Shown piece after piece: positions 4,900 through 8,112 of a stretch of DNA of 8,112 nucleotides. The notes below the pieces were generated by a model. It searched no databases, was not told where the DNA came from, and worked only from the letters and a program-made list of their open reading frames with translations. Positions within the stretch are counted from its first letter, which is position 1, and each line of letters opens with the position of its first letter. A program made the translations under genes and the position numbers. The stretch is from Bacillota bacterium (GTDB lineage Bacteria; Bacillota; Clostridia; Christensenellales; Aristaeellaceae). The stretch lies in assembly GCA_023392755.1 (NCBI GenBank), contig JAEWNM010000189.1:1-8112 (forward strand). The letters run 5' to 3'.

Positions 4900-6195
4900 T
4901 CACGAAAGGCTTTCATCCCGCAAGCCCAGCATGGTGCGCAGTTCACCAGCCAGATACAGGGAGCCTGCCGCGATAATGATTCCATCCGGCCCGGCCAGCT
5001 CCCGGGCACGCCGCAAACCTGAATCAAGGCTTGTCGCGGCTTCCGCCGCACAGCCTTCCTCCTGCAAAAGTGATGCCAGCTCCGCCGATGCCATCGCCCG
5101 GTTGTTATCCGGCGCCACGGTTACAGCTTGCCCGGCCAGGGAAGCCAGATCGGCCAGCATTGCGCCGTTGACCTTCTCCCGCATAACCCCGGTTAACAAT
5201 ACCCGTCTTTCCTGATGAAGGAACAGGTCGGCATAGCTGCGCAGTGCATTCACGCCCTGGGGGTTGTGCGCCCCGTCCAAAAGCACCCTGGGCGACTCGA
5301 AGACCCATTCGAGCCGGGCAGGCCAGCGGACGTGCTCCATCCCCTCCCGCATAGCCATCCGGCTTACGGGAAAGCCGGGCAGCAAATCCATGACGGTGAG
5401 GGCAGTAAGCGCGTTTTCCACCTGATGCAGGCCAGGCAAAGGGATATGCACATCCTCCATCCAGCCAAGGGGCAGTTCAAAATCTGCGCGGCTGCCCAGT
5501 GCGTCCGCCTGGCGGAACACACCCTGCCTATGCCTGAGCGCGGTAAGGGGAGCATTGTTTTGCGCGCAGGCGGCCCGCACCACCGCCTCCGCCTCCTCAT
5601 GGGCTGGATACAGCACCACCGGAACGTTGTGCTTCACAATGCCCGCTTTCTCCCCGGCAATCTTTTCAAGGGTATCGCCCAGATATGCCATATGATCCAT
5701 GCCCAGCGCGGTAATCACGGACACCAAAGGCGTCAGTACGTTTGTGGGGTCAAGCCTCCCGCCCAGGCCGACCTCGATAACCGCGATATCCACCTTTTGC
5801 TCCCTGAAGATCAAAAATGCGGTGGCGGTGCCCAGTTCAAAGGCAGTGGGGCTAATCCCCCGTTCCCCAAGGCTGTCCGCCGCTTCTTTCACACGGGTGA
5901 CAGCCGCTGCCAAAACAGCATCCGTCACGGGCACGCCGCCAATGCGGATGCGCTCGTTGTAAAATTGCAAAAAAGGAGACGTATACAACCCGGTTTTGAA
6001 ACCGCATGCCCTGAGCATGCTGTCGAGCATGGCGCATACGGAGCCCTTGCCATTGGTGCCCGCCACATGAATGGCGGGCACTGGGGTGCATGGTATTTTT
6101 AACTGTTCCAAAAGGGCACGGGTGTTCTCCAGCCCGTTTTTCTCGCCTGTGTACCGGGCGGCATGGATATAGGCGACCGCTTGCTCGGCATTCAT
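4900..6195 (-). CDS. folC: Folylpolyglutamate synthase / dihydrofolate synthase
   Basis: A 431-residue Mur-ligase-family enzyme that adds glutamate to folates using ATP and, in many bacteria, also makes dihydrofolate from dihydropteroate. Visible motifs: the P-loop HVAGTNGKGSV (43-53), YTSPFL (71-76), NERIRI (80-85), EVGLGGRLDPTNV (141-153), GMDHMAYLGDTLEKIAGEKA (165-184) continuing to GIVK, which holds the metal and modified-lysine region, PGLHQVENALTAL (254-266), WPARLEW (291-297), LLDGAHNPQGV (305-315) and C-terminal GSLYLAGELR (411-420). Length is normal. Where many FolC proteins have a DKD triplet after the last nucleotide-binding strand, this one has REKV (339-342). One or two activities cannot be decided from sequence. 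The start overlaps the valS stop as ATGA, and the pair valS-folC is a common Bacillota arrangement. Confidence 0.95.
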   Translation of the reverse strand: MNAEQAVAYIHAARYTGEKNGLENTRALLEQLKIPCTPVPAIHVAGTNGKGSVCAMLDSMLRACGFKTGLYTSPFLQFYNERIRIGGVPVTDAVLAAAVTRVKEAADSLGERGISPTAFELGTATAFLIFREQKVDIAVIEVGLGGRLDPTNVLTPLVSVITALGMDHMAYLGDTLEKIAGEKAGIVKHNVPVVLYPAHEEAEAVVRAACAQNNAPLTALRHRQGVFRQADALGSRADFELPLGWMEDVHIPLPGLHQVENALTALTVMDLLPGFPVSRMAMREGMEHVRWPARLEWVFESPRVLLDGAHNPQGVNALRSYADLFLHQERRVLLTGVMREKVNGAMLADLASLAGQAVTVAPDNNRAMASAELASLLQEEGCAAEAATSLDSGLRRARELAGPDGIIIAAGSLYLAGELRTMLGLRDESLS

Positions 6196-8112
6196 TCGCC
6201 CATCCCCTTCAGTTCAGCAATGCGGCTTGTAAGCGTAGCCGCCATCTGCTGGTTGGTTGCAAGCTTTTCCTTTTCCTGTTCCACCAATTGGGCGGGGGCT
6301 TTTTGCATAAAGCCGGGGTTATTGAGCTTTCCGGCCGCGCGCTCGATTTCCCTGAGCAGGTTTTCCCGTTCCTTTTCAAGCCTTGCGATTTCTTTTTCAA
6401 AGTCCACCAAATCGCCCAGGGGGATAAAGAGCTCCCCGGCGGAGCAAACGGCGCTCACCGTTTTTTCCGAAATCTGCGCCCTGTCCGCAAGGAGCTGGCA
6501 CTGGGAAACCCCCGCCAGCCGCTGGAAATACTGCTCAGCGCCAGCAAGCGCCGCATCCCAGCCTTCGGCAGGCAGCAGCAAGAGGCGTGTGCGCTTTCCG
6601 GCGGCTACATTCATTTCAGCCCGCAGATTGCGGATGGTTTTGATCATGTCCATCACACCCTGCATACGGCCTTCCTCCGCGGTAAACGCATAGGCGGGGT
6701 CGATGCCGGGCCAGCCGGACAGCATCAGGAAGCCCTTCGCGCCCGGCAGGCTTTTGTACACCGCCTCGGTCATAAAAGGCATGAAGGGATGCAGGAGCTT
6801 TAACAGCGTTTCCAGTACGTGCAGAAGCACGGCCTGGGCTGTGGCGCGGCTTTGCGCATCCTCCCCCATCAAACGGCCTTTGGAAAGCTCGATATACCAG
6901 TCGCAGAACTCCGACCAGGTAAAGTCGTAAATCTTTTGGGCCGCCAGGCCAAAGTCGCCGTCTTCCATGTGGGAGGATACTTCCCGTATGGCCGTTTGGC
7001 AGCGGGAGAGAATCCACTTGTCCGGCAAAAGCAGGTTTTTCCCGGCCAATTCTTCCCTGTTTTGGGCATACATCAGCACAAAGCGGGAGGCATTCCACAC
7101 CTTGTTGGCAAAATTCCGGGCCGCCTCCACCTTTTCGATGGAAAAACGGGTGTCATTGCCGGGGCTTACGCCCATGGCCAGGGAGAAGCGCAGCGCGTCG
7201 GCGCCGTACTGATCGATGATATCCAGGGGGTCCACGCCGTTGCCCAGGGATTTGGACATTTTGCGGCCTTTTTCATCCCTGACCAGACCGTGGATGAGCA
7301 CGGTATGGAAGGGTGTTTCCCCCATTTGCTCAATGCCGCTGAAAATCATGCGCGCCACCCAGAAAAAGATGATGTCATACCCCGTCACCAGCACGTCGGT
7401 AGGATAGAAATACTTCAAATCCTCCGTCTTATCCGGCCAGCCAAGGGTGGAGAAGGGCCACAGGGCGGAGGAGAACCAGGTATCCAGCACATCCTCATCC
7501 TGATGAAGGCAGGTGCCGCCGCACTTTGCGCAGGCGGAAGGCTCATCCCGCATAACGTTCATGTGCCCGCATTCATCGCAGTACCAGGCCGGGATACGGT
7601 GCCCCCACCACAACTGGCGGCTGATGCACCAATCGCGGATGTTCTCCATCCAATTGTAATACGTTTTGGCAAACCGTTCGGGCACAAAATTCGTTTTTCC
7701 GTCCCGCACCGCCTTTAAGGCAGGCTCGGCCAAAGGCTTCATTTTCACGAACCATTGGCGGCTCACCAGCGGCTCCACCGTTTTGTGGCAGCGGTAGCAG
7801 GTGCCCACGTTATGGGTATAGTCTTCCGTTTTAATCAGCAGGCCCAGCTTTTGCAGGTCTTCCACCACACGGCGGCGGCATTCCAACTGGGTAAGGCCTT
7901 CGTATTTGCCCGCAAACTCGTTCATGGTACCGTCGTCATTGGTCACGCGCAGGATGGCCAAATTATGCCGCTGGGCCACCTCAAAGTCGTTGGGGTCGTG
8001 TGCCGGCGTCATTTTCACAGCGCCTGTGCCAAACTCTTTATCCACATAGCTGTCGGCCACCACGGGAATCTCGCGTTCCATAAGGGGCAGGATCACCGTC
8101 TTGCCCACCAGA
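6192..8112 (-). CDS. valS: Valyl-tRNA synthetase, C-terminal three quarters (partial)
   Basis: Class I aminoacyl-tRNA synthetase that charges tRNA-Val and edits mischarged threonine; cytoplasmic. The frame is open to the right edge, so the N-terminus (HIGH motif and start of the editing domain, about 240 residues judged by family length) is missing. About 640 residues are visible. Numbering from the first complete valine codon at 8108: editing-domain motif GTGAVKMTPAHDPND (27-41), paired cysteines CYRC (104-107), CDEC (177-180) and CAKC (193-196) that probably bind zinc, DWCISRQLWWGHRIPAWYC (159-177), DVLDTWFSSALWPFSTLGW (206-224), the catalytic KMSKS loop (283-287, at 7262 to 7248), then the anticodon-binding helices and a charged C-terminal coiled coil from about 570 to the end, typical of ValRS. 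It is the first gene of the visible run. Any T-box leader would lie outside the window. Confidence 0.97.
   Translation of the reverse strand, partial: LVGKTVILPLMEREIPVVADSYVDKEFGTGAVKMTPAHDPNDFEVAQRHNLAILRVTNDDGTMNEFAGKYEGLTQLECRRRVVEDLQKLGLLIKTEDYTHNVGTCYRCHKTVEPLVSRQWFVKMKPLAEPALKAVRDGKTNFVPERFAKTYYNWMENIRDWCISRQLWWGHRIPAWYCDECGHMNVMRDEPSACAKCGGTCLHQDEDVLDTWFSSALWPFSTLGWPDKTEDLKYFYPTDVLVTGYDIIFFWVARMIFSGIEQMGETPFHTVLIHGLVRDEKGRKMSKSLGNGVDPLDIIDQYGADALRFSLAMGVSPGNDTRFSIEKVEAARNFANKVWNASRFVLMYAQNREELAGKNLLLPDKWILSRCQTAIREVSSHMEDGDFGLAAQKIYDFTWSEFCDWYIELSKGRLMGEDAQSRATAQAVLLHVLETLLKLLHPFMPFMTEAVYKSLPGAKGFLMLSGWPGIDPAYAFTAEEGRMQGVMDMIKTIRNLRAEMNVAAGKRTRLLLLPAEGWDAALAGAEQYFQRLAGVSQCQLLADRAQISEKTVSAVCSAGELFIPLGDLVDFEKEIARLEKERENLLREIERAAGKLNNPGFMQKAPAQLVEQEKEKLATNQQMAATLTSRIAELKGMGE

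Noticed and set aside
4086..4976. A 296-codon + strand frame opposite rsmH
   Set aside because: Antisense shadow of a full-length, motif-complete rsmH; basic, low-information composition and no start signals.
4863..5051. N-terminal extension of rsmH by 63 residues
   Set aside because: Most of this lies inside folC and resembles no RsmH N-terminus; the family N-terminus begins at the ATG at 4862, or at most at 4883.

Overview
The window is bacterial chromosome, and all seven protein genes lie on the minus strand, so they read from the right edge to the left. The valS-folC pairing, the strong GGAGG-type ribosome binding sites, the oxygen-sensitive two-subunit class I fumarase and the moderately GC-rich codon use (judged by eye) suggest an anaerobic member of the Bacillota, probably a Clostridia-type gut or sediment lineage. 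Genus or family cannot be fixed from this stretch.

In reading order, positions 8112 to 1623 hold a tight six-gene run: valS (valyl-tRNA synthetase, 5' part off the window), folC (folylpolyglutamate/dihydrofolate synthase), rsmH (16S rRNA m4C1402 methyltransferase), rsmI (16S rRNA Cm1402 ribose methyltransferase), then the alpha and beta subunits of a class I [4Fe-4S] fumarate hydratase. Junctions range from a 4-nt overlap (valS/folC) to 37 nt (folC/rsmH), with no internal promoter or terminator visible, so this is very probably one operon. Its themes are translation (tRNA charging, decoding-site rRNA modification), one-carbon metabolism and one central-carbon enzyme.

Positions 1370-1622 are a 253-nt gap holding a likely extended -10 promoter and a long structured leader for the last gene. 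Positions 71-1369 encode a 12-helix-type MFS exporter of the macrolide-efflux-like (DHA3/MFS_3) kind. A GC-rich hairpin at 14-37 ends the window; its T-rich tail is better placed for + strand transcripts, which suggests a convergent gene beyond the left edge.

Most of the window is ordinary housekeeping. Two things stand out. First, rsmH and rsmI, whose products methylate the same nucleotide (C1402), sit side by side with an 18-nt gap, and rsmH is outside its usual mraZ-rsmH-ftsL cell-division cluster. Second, the exporter leader carries a 9-nt segment perfectly complementary to the exporter's own Shine-Dalgarno region. Five of those nine nucleotides also belong to a perfect 11-bp hairpin, so the two pairings exclude each other. 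This is the architecture expected of an attenuation or RNA-switch control of a drug exporter, but it is a hypothesis from sequence only.
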